Shown: positions 25,932 through 34,996 of the stretch, piece by piece
Position numbering within the stretch: position 1 is the first letter of the stretch
Layout of the letters: every line of letters starts with the position of its first letter
Assembly: GCF_024971095.1 (NCBI RefSeq)
Contig: NZ_CP069717.1
Span: 434,001-498,000 of the forward strand
Source: Microbacterium neungamense
GTDB taxonomy: Bacteria; Actinomycetota; Actinomycetes; Actinomycetales; Microbacteriaceae
Direction of reading: 5' to 3'
Length of the DNA: 64,000 nucleotides
Notes under the pieces: generated by a model
What the model saw: the letters and a program-made list of their open reading frames with translations, nothing else
Database searches by the model: none
Told to the model about the DNA's origin: nothing
Position numbers and translations under genes: made by a program

Positions 25932-27091
25932 CGAGTGCACCTCGTGTCGTGCATCTCGATCACACGACGGCGCGCGGGGGCGCGGAGCTCGCGCTGGTGC
26001 GCCTGCTGCGAGCAGGCGGCGACTGGCTGCCGGCCGTGCTCGTGCCGGCGGTCGACGAGGCGGATGCCTTCGCGGCGCTGCCGCCGACCGTGCTGCGTCG
26101 CACCGCCGGGGTCGCGCAGGGCCCGGGCGGCAGCGCGGGTTCACCGCTGCGGCTCGCGGTCCTCGCCGCGCGGCTGGTCGTGCAGGCGGTGGCGACCCGG
26201 CTGAACCCGCTGGTGCGGACGTGTGACGTCGTCGCGGCGAACAGCACGCGGGCCGCCGCGTACGCCGCTGTGGCGCTGCTCGGCTCGCGCACGCCGCTCG
26301 TGGTCCACCTGCGCGACATGGTGGACGAGGAGAGCCTGGGCGGCTTCGGCCACCGGGTGATGACGCGGCTCGTGCTGCCGCGGGCGGACGGCGTGATCGC
26401 CAATTCGCACACCACGCTGTCGACCGCGCGGCCGTTCCTGCGCGACGACGCGATCACCGCCGTCATCCCGAGCGCGGCGGGCCTCACCCGCGCCGCTGCA
26501 CGGCCGCCGCGGACCGGACCGCTGCGGATCGGGATGCTCGCCCGCATCGACCCATGGAAGGGGCAGGCCGAGCTGCTCGAGGCGTTCGCCGTCGCCTGTC
26601 GGCACGGGGACGCCGAACTCGAGTTCGCCGGCGGCGCGCCGTTCGAGCACGAGGATTTCGCCGCGCGGCTCGCCGCGCGCGCGGCCGAACTGGGCATCGC
26701 CGACCGGGTGCGCCTGCTCGGGCACGTCGACGACGTGCCCGAGGCCTTGGCGCGCTGGGACGTCGGGGTGCAGTACTCCACGCGCGCCGAGCCGCTCGGA
26801 CAGAACGTGCTGCAGTACCTCGCGGCAGGATTGGTCACCGTGGTGGCGGACGAGGGCGGGCCGCGGGAGTGGGTGACCGACGGGGAGAACGGGAGGCGGG
26901 TGGCGCCGCGCGACCCGCGGGCGCTCGCCGAGGTGCTGCGCGAGCTGGTCGAGGATGCCGCGGCGCGCGAGCGCCTGGCATCCGCCGCTCCGGGGACCCC
27001 GGGACTGCTGGACGACGCGGCGGTCGCCCGCGCCCACGCGGAGATCTACCGGGAAATCGCGACCCGCCGGCGGATGCCCGTCAAGGCATAG
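25910..27091 (+). CDS. GT4-family glycosyltransferase
   Basis: A 393-residue GT-B enzyme. VVHLDHTTARGGAELALVRLL at residue 13 is the N-terminal loop; VIANSHTTLSTARPF and IGMLARIDPWKGQAELLEAF are conserved, and AEPLGQNVLQYLAAG replaces the usual E-x7-E region. GTG 25910 is chosen because GGGGAG lies 5 bases before it; GTG 25949 would start directly at the domain. Its stop TAG at 27089 is also part of a TAGGCT box for the next gene. Confidence 0.83.
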   Translation: MGAVYLGTSAPRVVHLDHTTARGGAELALVRLLRAGGDWLPAVLVPAVDEADAFAALPPTVLRRTAGVAQGPGGSAGSPLRLAVLAARLVVQAVATRLNPLVRTCDVVAANSTRAAAYAAVALLGSRTPLVVHLRDMVDEESLGGFGHRVMTRLVLPRADGVIANSHTTLSTARPFLRDDAITAVIPSAAGLTRAAARPPRTGPLRIGMLARIDPWKGQAELLEAFAVACRHGDAELEFAGGAPFEHEDFAARLAARAAELGIADRVRLLGHVDDVPEALARWDVGVQYSTRAEPLGQNVLQYLAAGLVTVVADEGGPREWVTDGENGRRVAPRDPRALAEVLRELVEDAAARERLASAAPGTPGLLDDAAVARAHAEIYREIATRRRMPVKA

Positions 27092-27100
27092 GCTGACCTC

Positions 27101-27955
27101 GTGGAAGCACCGGGGACGTCTGCGATCCCCCTGGGCGTGCGCCTGCAGTTCGCCCGGGCCTCCGTCCAGGTGATCGCCGAGCGCTCCGGCATCCGGCTGC
27201 TGCACATCAAGGGCGACACCGTCGACCCGAGCATCCGCTCGCACGTCCGCGCAGGGTCGGACGTGGACGTGCTCATCGACCCGGTCGCGGTCCCGCGGAT
27301 GCACGCCGAACTCGTGCGGCACGGCTGGCGGGTGTACAGCACCTTCCTGGACGGCTCGCCGTTCGGGCACGCGCAGACCTACCATCACCCGGACTGGGGC
27401 TACCTCGATCTGCACCGCCGGTTCCCCGGCATCCGCCTGCCCGATCGCCGGGCGTTCGAGGTGCTGTGGGCGGGTCACGGCGTGCACGACGCCGTCGGTG
27501 TGCCCTGCGCGGTGCCCTCCCTGGACGTCCAGGTGGTGCTGCTCATGCTCAATGCCGCGCGCGACGTGCGTGCAGTGGGGGCGGAAGGGCGACGCGTCTG
27601 GCAGGCGCAGTCGCCCGAGGAGCGCGCCCGCAGGCAGGCCCTGATCCGGGAACTGCGCGCGGAGGTGCCCTTCGCCGTCACGATGGGGGAGCTGGACCGT
27701 TTACGCGGACGACGTGAGCACCTGCTGTGGAAGACGATCGCGGAGGGCGGCAGCCGGGGTGCGGAATGGTGGGGGCGCGTCCTCGCCGCGCGCAACCCGC
27801 TCGAAGCGATGCAGACCCTTCTGCGGGCGCCTCTGGCCAACCGGTCGATGCTCGCCCACAAGCTGGGCCGCGATCCGACCGCCCTCGAGATGGCCACGGC
27901 GACGCTCCGGCGGTTCGGCGCCGGCATCCGCTCGCTGGTCGGGAGGCGCGGATGA
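27101..27955 (+). CDS. nucleotidyltransferase-fold protein (NTP_transf_5 type)
   Basis: A 284-residue protein. LLHIKGDTVDPSIRSHVRAGSD followed by VDVLID (residues about 33-60) matches the catalytic core of the uncharacterised nucleotidyltransferase family PF14907: a Lys-Gly, then Arg and the metal-binding D-x-D. Members occur in polysaccharide and peptide-modification loci; the substrate is unknown. GTG 27101 follows TAGGCT by six bases, so it can be transcribed leaderless although it sits close behind the GT4 gene. Coupled by ATGA to the PqqD-like gene. Confidence 0.75.
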   Translation: MEAPGTSAIPLGVRLQFARASVQVIAERSGIRLLHIKGDTVDPSIRSHVRAGSDVDVLIDPVAVPRMHAELVRHGWRVYSTFLDGSPFGHAQTYHHPDWGYLDLHRRFPGIRLPDRRAFEVLWAGHGVHDAVGVPCAVPSLDVQVVLLMLNAARDVRAVGAEGRRVWQAQSPEERARRQALIRELRAEVPFAVTMGELDRLRGRREHLLWKTIAEGGSRGAEWWGRVLAARNPLEAMQTLLRAPLANRSMLAHKLGRDPTALEMATATLRRFGAGIRSLVGRRG

Positions 27956-28197
27956 GGCGCTACCGGATCGCGCGCGACGTCGGCGTGCTCGACGCGGGGG
28001 AGAGGGTGTACGTCGCCGGGCTTCCCGAGGGACCCGTCGTGATCTTGGACGGGCCGGCAGTGACCGCCTGGCGGGCTGCCGTCGGATCACAGCCGGCGGA
28101 TGCCGCGGCGGTCGTGGCGGACGCGGCGGAGATCCAGCGCTACACCGCCGCGCTCGCCGAAGCCGGATTCATCGTCGAGGAGGATGCCCGTGCGTGA
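27952..28197 (+). CDS. PqqD-like small protein
   Basis: An 81-residue protein with the PqqD pattern: an N-terminal strand YRIARDVGVLD, EGPVVILDGPAVTAWRAAV, a variable loop, and a C-terminal helix ending EIQRYTAALAEAGFIVEE. PqqD-fold proteins commonly bind and present peptide substrates in RiPP pathways, or act beside HprK-like kinases. No precursor peptide or radical SAM gene was recognised here. ATGA overlap with the nucleotidyltransferase upstream, and an 8-base overlap with the MauE gene downstream, so the three genes are one unit. Confidence 0.68.
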   Translation: MRRYRIARDVGVLDAGERVYVAGLPEGPVVILDGPAVTAWRAAVGSQPADAAAVVADAAEIQRYTAALAEAGFIVEEDARA

Positions 28198-29218
28198 GGT
28201 TCTGATGGCGGCGCCGCTGATCCTGGCGGGCGTGCTGCTCGCCGCGGCGATCGCGAAGCTGCGCACCCCGGACACGCTCGCCGGCTGGGCGGAGCTCGGC
28301 GTGCCCGACTTCCTCCGCCGCGAATGGCTGCGTCGACTGCATCCGGTCGGCGAGATCCTGCTCGCGGCCCTTCTCCTGGGCACGGGTGCGTGGCTGGGCG
28401 TGCTCGCGGCGGCCGCGGCCGTGCTGCTCTTCGTCGCGTATCTCGTGCTGGTGGTGCGCAGCTTCCGGCAGAGCCCCGGGGCGTCGTGCAGCTGCTTCGG
28501 CAGCCGACGCCCGATCACCGCCGTCACCGTGGTGCGGAACGCCTGGTTCCTGCTGCTGGCGCTCGCGGCCCTGGGCGTCGTCGGGGCGGCGCCGCTGCTC
28601 GGCGGGGCGGTCGTCGCGCTCGGCGCCTCCTGGGTGTGGATGCCCGCGCTCGCGGCTGCGGCGCTCACCGTCTGGCTGTCGGTGGGGGAGCCCGCCACGG
28701 CCGGCGTCGGGGCGGGCGTGCCGATCATGCCGACGTCTGCGGATGCCGGGGTGAGGACGGATGCCGACGACCCGGCCGACTACATCCGCACCCGCACTCC
28801 CGCGGTGCCGGTGACGCTCGCCGACGGCCGCACCGTGAACCTGCGCGACCTCGCCGCTCGCGGCCCGCTGCTGCTGCTTGCGGTCAGCGAGACGTGCGGA
28901 TCGTGCGTGCCCGCGATCGAGGCGATGCCGCGGTGGCGGGCTCTGCTGCCTGAGGTCAGCGTGCGCTTCCTGCTCACGCACGACCCCGCCGTGAGCCGGC
29001 TCGCTGACACCACCGAACCCCAGACGCTGCACGACCGACCGGGGTACGTCCGCAGCTCGATCGCCGACTGGGCAACCCCGGCCGCGGTGCTCGTCGGTGC
29101 CGACGGCTACCTGGCCGGGGGTCCGGTGAGCGGATACGACGAGATCGAGGCGTTCATCGGCGACATCTACGAGATCCTGCACGGGGCGCGGCCGCCGCAG
29201 TCCCCGGCCGGGGCGTAG
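28190..29218 (+). CDS. MauE/DoxX-like membrane protein fused to a thioredoxin-like domain
   Basis: A 342-residue protein. Residues about 1-165 hold four membrane segments with SCSCFGSRRPITAVTVVRN, the MauE signature (Cys pair followed by an Arg-Asn). Residues about 195-340 are a thioredoxin/TlpA-like domain with CGSC in VSETCGSCVPAIEAM. MauE-type proteins support disulfide formation in exported proteins, so this may oxidise or isomerise disulfides at the membrane. GTG 28190 is chosen because AGGAGG lies 6 bases upstream; ATG 28184 is too close. A Cys-containing secreted protein at 19967 is a possible client (inference). Confidence 0.8.
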   Translation: MREVLMAAPLILAGVLLAAAIAKLRTPDTLAGWAELGVPDFLRREWLRRLHPVGEILLAALLLGTGAWLGVLAAAAAVLLFVAYLVLVVRSFRQSPGASCSCFGSRRPITAVTVVRNAWFLLLALAALGVVGAAPLLGGAVVALGASWVWMPALAAAALTVWLSVGEPATAGVGAGVPIMPTSADAGVRTDADDPADYIRTRTPAVPVTLADGRTVNLRDLAARGPLLLLAVSETCGSCVPAIEAMPRWRALLPEVSVRFLLTHDPAVSRLADTTEPQTLHDRPGYVRSSIADWATPAAVLVGADGYLAGGPVSGYDEIEAFIGDIYEILHGARPPQSPAGA

Positions 29219-29223
29219 GCACG

Positions 29224-31041
29224 TCAGCCGCAGCCGGGCGTCTCGACCGTGGCCGGCACCGGACGCACCATCGGCGTGTGCCGCACCTCGAGCGGGCCGA
29301 ACTCCCCGGCGGGGGCGCTGAACTGCGCGACCACGGTGTGGGTCTGACCCGGCTTGTTGATGATCGGCACCTTGACCGCCCCGCGACCCAGATGCTGCGT
29401 CCCCGAGACGCTCACAGGCTGGCCGTCGATCGTCACCGAGGTCAGAGTGGAGCCGACCGGGCCGTACAGCACGAGGTGCGTCGAGATGTCGCCCTTCGGG
29501 TAGTAGCGCGCGGGGGCGATGTGATACGGGAGGTCCGGCGCCTGCTCGGGCGTGACGGTGTTGGTCAGTGTCGCCGTCGCCGTGAAGGTCGGGCTGTCCG
29601 GTGCCGTGCACTGCGTGGAGCTGCCCGCCACGTCGAGCTGCATGTAGTAGTCGAGCTTGCTCTGGGTGTCGTCGTTGACATAGACGCCGAGGACCGTCGA
29701 CGCCTCGTTGGTGCTGGGGAGCCGGCCGGACAACGCCGACTCCGCCACGAGCGCCGCCTCGGCTTCGGTCGCCGGCGCGTAGAGGAGGCGGTCCTCATCC
29801 ACCGCGCGGAGGAGGGCGTCGAGCAGGGGCTTCGGCTGTGCATCGCCGCGGGTCAGCGCGTCGAACACCGAGCGGGCCGCGGCCGCGAAGAACGCATCCT
29901 GAAGCCGCCCGTCCGGGAAGCGCCAGTACGCCTCGTTCAGAAGAAGCGGAACCGCGTTCTCGCTCGTGATCGTGACCGGCTCGTCGAGCACGCGGACCAT
30001 CTCACCGCGGAACTCCACGGGCTCCGCGGGGACCACCGTCGGTCCGGTGGCCGCGAGCAGGTAGCTGAGTGCCACCGGATCGAAGGACACCACGGCATCC
30101 ACGCGCGTGTCGAACTCCTCCGCCCACCAGGCGCGGACGAGGGCGGCGCTCTCGATGAAGTCCGGCGTCATCGTGGCATCCGAGATCCAACGCCCGACCT
30201 TGTCGCCGTACAGCGCCTCGGTCTCGGGGTTCAGCGGGATGACCGGGTCGGGGCGCCCGTTCTTGAAGTCCGTACTGGAGGCCTGCTGCGTGATGCTGAT
30301 CCTGCCCTTGTCCACCGTGAGAAGCACCAGCGCCGCCGGGTTGCCGCCCGTGCCACGGGACTCGGCGTTGTTCTGGAAGATCATCAGGTAGTTGCGCGGC
30401 GCCTCCGCGCCGAGCGCCGTCGGCAGGATGCCGAGGATCTCCTTGGCGGGAGCCAGCATCGGCTCGATCTCGTCCACGGCATCCGTCAGCGTCGTCACTG
30501 CCGAGTCGACCTGCGGGATCAACCCCTCGCGGTCGATGCCCTCGAGGTCGGAGGAGGCCTTCGCGACGGCATCCGCCGCCTGGCCGACCGTGCCCTGCAT
30601 CGCCGTGATCGCCGCGATGTCGATCGCGCCGTCCTTCGGCTTCAGCGCCTCCAGCGACAGCGCCGTCGCCGGGGCGAGTGCCTGGGTGGCGAGGTCGTCC
30701 GTGACGGCGGCCGCGGTGCGGACGGCGTGCAGGTTCGGGCCGACGACCGGCAGCCACTCCAGGTTCTTCCAGGTCTCGTCGTCCGTCTGCGCGCGCGCCT
30801 CACCGGTCAGCTCGGCCAGCTGCGCGGCCGTCGCCTTCGCGCCCTCGGAGTCGCCCGCGAGGATCTGCTCCTTGGCCGTCGACGCGAGCGGGACGGCCTG
30901 CACGAGTGCGCTGCGCGCCGCCATCGCCCGGTCGTAGACGCCCTTGCCGACCACGCATCCGACGACGGCGACCGCCAGCAGAACCAGCACGATCCCGACC
31001 GGGACCCAGAACCGGAAGCTGCGAAGGAGGGTGCCCCCCAT
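29224..31041 (-). CDS. DUF4012 domain-containing membrane-anchored protein
   Basis: A 605-residue protein with one membrane segment near residues 11-34 and a large extracytoplasmic region. YLMIFQNNAESRGTGGNP near residue 217 and AVVSFDPVALSYLLAATGP near 318 are DUF4012 hallmarks. DUF4012 proteins are common in actinobacterial exopolysaccharide loci, and their biochemical role is unknown; relation to LytR-CpsA-Psr-like surface attachment has been suggested by context only. It lies downstream of the initiating sugar transferase in the same direction, 54 bases apart. Confidence 0.85.
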   Translation of the reverse strand: MGGTLLRSFRFWVPVGIVLVLLAVAVVGCVVGKGVYDRAMAARSALVQAVPLASTAKEQILAGDSEGAKATAAQLAELTGEARAQTDDETWKNLEWLPVVGPNLHAVRTAAAVTDDLATQALAPATALSLEALKPKDGAIDIAAITAMQGTVGQAADAVAKASSDLEGIDREGLIPQVDSAVTTLTDAVDEIEPMLAPAKEILGILPTALGAEAPRNYLMIFQNNAESRGTGGNPAALVLLTVDKGRISITQQASSTDFKNGRPDPVIPLNPETEALYGDKVGRWISDATMTPDFIESAALVRAWWAEEFDTRVDAVVSFDPVALSYLLAATGPTVVPAEPVEFRGEMVRVLDEPVTITSENAVPLLLNEAYWRFPDGRLQDAFFAAAARSVFDALTRGDAQPKPLLDALLRAVDEDRLLYAPATEAEAALVAESALSGRLPSTNEASTVLGVYVNDDTQSKLDYYMQLDVAGSSTQCTAPDSPTFTATATLTNTVTPEQAPDLPYHIAPARYYPKGDISTHLVLYGPVGSTLTSVTIDGQPVSVSGTQHLGRGAVKVPIINKPGQTHTVVAQFSAPAGEFGPLEVRHTPMVRPVPATVETPGCG

Positions 31042-31095
31042 CGTAGGGAAGCACTCCGTGGACTCCCCGAGAGCGGGCGGACGCCCCAGGCGCGC

Positions 31096-32643
31096 TCAGT
31101 ACGCTCCGTGGCGCTTGAGGACCGCGCGCGCCGTGCGCCAGAGGATCACCAGGTCGCTGGTGAGGGACCAGTTCTCGACGTAGTACAGGTCGAGGCGGAC
31201 GCTGTCCTCCCAGGACAGGTCGGAGCGGCCGCTGACCTGCCACAGGCCGGTGATGCCGGGCTTGACGAGCAGCCGGCGCTCCACCCACTCCTCGTACGTC
31301 TCCACCTCGCTCATCAGCGGCGGGCGCGGTCCGACCAGCGACATCTCGCCGCGGAGCACGTTCAGCAGCTGCGGCAGCTCGTCGATGCTGAGCCGGCGCA
31401 GGATGCGGCCGAGCCGGGTGACCCGCGGGTCGTCGCGCATCTTGAACAGCACCCCGTTGCCGTCCGAGGTCGGCAGCAGCTGCGGCAGCATGTCCTCGGC
31501 GCCGACCACCATGGAGCGGAACTTCAGCATCGAGAACACGCGGCCGTCCTGCCCGACCCGGGACTGCCGGAACAGCGCCGGCCCGCCGTCGGTGCGCACC
31601 ATCGCGGCGATCATCAGCATCGCCGGGGCGAGCACCAGGAGGGCGAGCGCGGACACCACGATGTCGAACGCCCGCTTGGTGACGTAGCGCGAGCCGGTGA
31701 ACTGCGGATAGTCCACGTGGATGAGGGAGAGGCCAGCGACCGGGCGGGCGTGGATGCGCGGCCCGGCCACGTCGGTGAGCGCCGCGGCGACGATGAGGTC
31801 GATGCTGCGGGTCTGCAGATCCCAGCCGAACTGCCGCAGCTTGGCGGGGGTGATCAGGTCGGAGCCTGCGTAGACGACGGCATCCGCGTCCGCGCGCTCG
31901 AGGCTCTCGACCACGTCGCTCAGATCACCGATCACGGGGATGCCGGGCAGCAGCATCCGCCCGGTGCCGAACTCGGTCACCGCACCGGTGATCACCATGC
32001 CCGCGGTGCGGTCGCGCTGGAGCTCCCGCGCGATGTGCTGCGCCTTGCCGTGCTCGCCCACGACGATCGTGCGCGCCAGGCACCGCCCCTGCGCGCGCTG
32101 CGCGCCCAGCCACTGCCGCCAGGCCCAGCGACCGGCGACGAGCATCCCCGCCCCTGCCGGGAGAGCGAGGAGGAGGTAGCCGCGGGCGACCTCGATGTGC
32201 AGCAGGAACGCGGCGATGGCGAGCACGCCGAACACGCGGATGCTGGCATCCGCCACCTGCCGGTACTCCTGCCATCCGCTGCCGATGGTCTTCTCGTCGC
32301 GGGTGCCGTGCACGCGCAGGGCGAGCAGCCACGCCACGATGAAGACGGCCGAGACGACCGTGTACGCCACGCCGAACCCGTCGCCGGAGACGCCCGGGAT
32401 GTGCAGATCGGCGGATGTCTGACCGAAGCGCAGCGCCTGCGCGCCGAACACGGCCGCCACGACGATGACGGTGTCGGTGAGCATCAGGCGGCGCGCATAG
32501 CCGCGCTGCCAGCGGACGATCCCGGCGGGCGTCGGCACGGACAGCGGGACGGATGCCGGCGAGAGCCGTTCCGTCGTCGGGCGGACAGCCCGAATCGTCC
32601 TGCCCCGCCGGCCCGGCAGGACAAGGTCCCCAGATAACGCCAC
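31096..32643 (-). CDS. polyprenyl-phosphate sugar phosphotransferase (initiating enzyme)
   Basis: A 515-residue protein. The N-terminal half has four membrane segments and a CoA-binding-like domain; residues about 315-515 are the bacterial sugar transferase domain: KRAFDIVVSALALLVLAP, MLKFRSMVVGAEDM, LSIDELPQLLNVLRGEMSLVGPRP and KPGITGLWQVSGRSDLSW. It transfers a phosphosugar from a UDP-sugar to undecaprenyl phosphate, starting the repeat unit. GTG 32643 is chosen because GGGGAGGG lies 5-6 bases upstream; ATG 32667 is the alternative. Five CTGGGGA motifs surround its start. Confidence 0.92.
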   Translation of the reverse strand: MALSGDLVLPGRRGRTIRAVRPTTERLSPASVPLSVPTPAGIVRWQRGYARRLMLTDTVIVVAAVFGAQALRFGQTSADLHIPGVSGDGFGVAYTVVSAVFIVAWLLALRVHGTRDEKTIGSGWQEYRQVADASIRVFGVLAIAAFLLHIEVARGYLLLALPAGAGMLVAGRWAWRQWLGAQRAQGRCLARTIVVGEHGKAQHIARELQRDRTAGMVITGAVTEFGTGRMLLPGIPVIGDLSDVVESLERADADAVVYAGSDLITPAKLRQFGWDLQTRSIDLIVAAALTDVAGPRIHARPVAGLSLIHVDYPQFTGSRYVTKRAFDIVVSALALLVLAPAMLMIAAMVRTDGGPALFRQSRVGQDGRVFSMLKFRSMVVGAEDMLPQLLPTSDGNGVLFKMRDDPRVTRLGRILRRLSIDELPQLLNVLRGEMSLVGPRPPLMSEVETYEEWVERRLLVKPGITGLWQVSGRSDLSWEDSVRLDLYYVENWSLTSDLVILWRTARAVLKRHGAY

Positions 32644-32785
32644 GTTCCCTCCCCAGAGGACGAGCACCCCAGTAATTCCTGCAGTCGCAGGGTCCCCTCA
32701 CCGCCTCCCACAGGCGGTGCGTCATCCCCGTCCCCAGATGTGTCCTCCGTCCCCAGACGAAGGCGCTGACTCCCTCCGTCCCCAG
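32627..32785 (-). promoter_or_regulatory. five CTGGGGA motifs around the start of the initiating transferase
   Basis: On the minus strand CTGGGGA lies at 32779-32785, 32750-32756, 32731-32737, 32650-32656 and 32627-32633. The first three are TCTGGGGACGG; the fourth contains the ribosome site; the last is TATCTGGGGAC just inside the coding sequence. Confidence 0.6.
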
Positions 32786-32838
32786 ACGAAGGAACTGTGG
32801 GGAGTCTAACCCCGAACCGGCGTTTCCGGTAGGGGCGG

Positions 32839-32975
32839 TCCGGACGCTTCGACGGGCTCAGCGTCCGCGGGTGTGCGGACGCTTCGACGGGCTCAGCGTG
32901 CGCGGGGTGTGCGGACGCTTCGACAGGCTCAGCATCCGCAGGGCGTCCGGACCCTGAGCGCGTCGAAGGGTCCGA
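32839..32975. repeat. family B repeat cluster
   Basis: Three GGACGCTTCGACRGGCTCAG units spaced about 40 bases apart, then a reversed GGACCCTGAGCGCGTCGAAG copy. It fills the gap between the initiating transferase promoter region and the broken signal peptidase. No gene is supported in 32786-32980. Confidence 0.85.
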
Positions 32976-32980
32976 AGGGA

Positions 32981-33419
32981 TCAGGGGCCCGACCAGCGGG
33001 GGATCGGCCAGAGGATCGCGACGGCGGGGCCGACGATCTGGTCGCGCTTCGCCCAGCGCCAGCATCCGGCATCCGCGCCGCCGTCGTGACGGCATTCGGC
33101 GGCGGAATCCGAGGACGACGAGCGGTGGTCGCCCAGCACGAGGTACGAGTCCTCGGGCACCACCACCTCCGCGAAGCAGCGGCTCGAGGCGGGCTGCGTG
33201 GTGCAGTTCAGGACGGCGGCGTCGAACGGCAGGTCCTCGAACACGTACGGCTCGTCCAGCGGCTCGCCGTCCACCAGGATGCGCCCGTCCTCGGTGCAGC
33301 AGCTCACGGTCTGCCAGCCCGGCGGTGACGAACGCGAGCACCAGGTGGAACCACACGCTCCCGGTGATCCGCGCGCGCAGCGGCCGCGCCTCGGCGCTCC
33401 CGGACTCTTCGGCGCTCAC
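32981..33419 (-). pseudogene. lepB: signal peptidase I, internal deletion and frameshift
   Basis: The N terminus (GTG 33419, leaderless, TAGGGT seven bases upstream) has the membrane anchor FHLVLAFVTAGL. At about 33310-33330 the sequence jumps, out of frame, to SCCTEDGRILVDGEPL, PEDSYLVLGDHRSSSSDS and GPAVAILWPIPRW, the C-terminal boxes of type I signal peptidases. The segment that should hold the catalytic Ser (SGSM-like box) and Lys (GDRVLV-like box), roughly 90 residues, is missing. It cannot be active as written. Confidence 0.8.
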
Positions 33420-33535
33420 GCGTCTCACCCTACTCGGACGGCCCGGGGGCGCAGGCGCACTGTAGTAGTTTGGTGAGGATATTCAGCAGCATCGGGGGGC
33501 CTGGGGTGCCGCGACCGGGAACAGAGAGCGACTCA

Positions 33536-34989
33536 ATGGATCTGCGCCATTACCTGCGTATCTTCCGTGCGCACTGGCTGGGGATGCTGATCCTCGTCGT
33601 GAGCGCGCTGGCGGTCGCCTTCGGCTGGACGCTGCTGCAGCCCAAGATCTACGCGGCCGACACCACGGCGATCGTGCAGGCCACGGCATCCGGCGACGAC
33701 CTCGGCGCCAAGACGCTGGGCAACCAGCTCGCCAACTCCCGCGTGAAGACCTTCGTGAACCTGGGCACCTCGCGCTCCGTCGCCGAGCGCGTGATCGAGG
33801 AGCTCGGACTGGACACCAGCCCGAGCGGCTGGTCTCGCAGGTGACCGTGACGAACCCGCTGGACACCGTGTCGCTGAAGGTGACCGCCCACGCGTCCAGC
33901 CCGGAGCAGGCCCGCGACATCGCCGAGGCGTGGGTGCGCGGCATGGCCGCGGAGGTCAACCTGCTGGAGACCGGCGACGAGGAGACCCCCGGGTCGGTGT
34001 ACCTCGCGCCGATCGACTCCGCGCTGCTGCCGAGCGCGCCGGCATCGCCGAACACCCGGCTCGCGCTCGCGATCGGCGGGCTGATCGGCGTGGCCCTCGC
34101 CTTCGGGTACGCCATGCTGCGCTACACGCTCGATCGCCGCATCCGCTCGGTGGACTCGGTCGAGCGGGAGCTCGGCATCGCCGTGGTCGGCACCATCCCG
34201 GAGGAGAGGAGCTGCACCGCGGACAACCGGCTGATCCCGAGCGACGGCGCCACCTCGACCCGCAGCAGCAATGCCCACCTCTTCGCCGTGGCGGAGGCGA
34301 TGCGCGAGCTGCGCACCAACATCCAGTTCATGGACGTCGACAACCCGCCGCGCGTGATCATCGTCACCAGCCCGCTCCCCGGCGACGGCAAGTCGACCAC
34401 CGCGTCGAACCTCGCCATCACGCTCGCCGCCAACGGGGAGCGCGTCGTACTCATCGACGGCGACCTGCGCCGCCCGATGATCGCCACCATCTTCGGCCTC
34501 GTCGAGGACGTGGGCCTGTCCGACGTGCTCGTCGGCCGCGCCGAGATCGCCGAGATCGCGCAGCGCGTGCCCGGGCATCCGAACCTCGTCGTCGTCGCCG
34601 CCGGCAAGCTGCCGCCGAACCCGAGCGAGGTGCTCGGCTCGGCGCGCATGCGCGACATGCTCGCCGCCGTCTCGCGCGAAGCCGTCATCATCGTCGACGC
34701 TCCGCCGCTGATCCCGGTGACGGATGCCGCGGTGCTCACCCAGCACGCGGACGGGGCGATCGTCGTCGCCACCGTCGGCCGGACCACCTTCGAGGTGCTC
34801 AGCAAGGCGCTCAGCAACCTGGAGCGCGCCAGCGCCCGGGCGCTCGGCGTGGTGCTGAACCGGGTGCCGCGCCGCGGCAGCGGGGCTGCGTACTACGGCT
34901 ACCAGTACCACGGCGACTACTACCGGTCGGAGGCCGAGGAGGCCGAACGGGTCGAGGGCCCGCGGCGGCGCAGCGAGTCGGCGGCGTGA
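33536..34989 (+). pseudogene. second Wzz-like/BY-type tyrosine autokinase, frameshifted
   Basis: ATG 33536 opens MDLRHYLRIFRAHWLGM with a membrane segment, and is aligned with the paralogue at 6716. At about 33826-33832 (AGCGGCTGG) the frame ends at a TGA at 33842; the expected SGLVSQVTVTNPLDTVSLK continues in the -1 frame, as if one C were missing. The kinase domain is complete downstream: PGDGKSTTASNLAI, LIDGDLRRPMIA, VIIVDAPP, and a C-terminal Tyr cluster (YYGYQYHGDYY). GTG 33841 could start the second part alone, but that piece would lack the Wzz half. A single sequencing error would restore the gene. Confidence 0.82.
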
Positions 34990-34996
34990 GCGCGCC

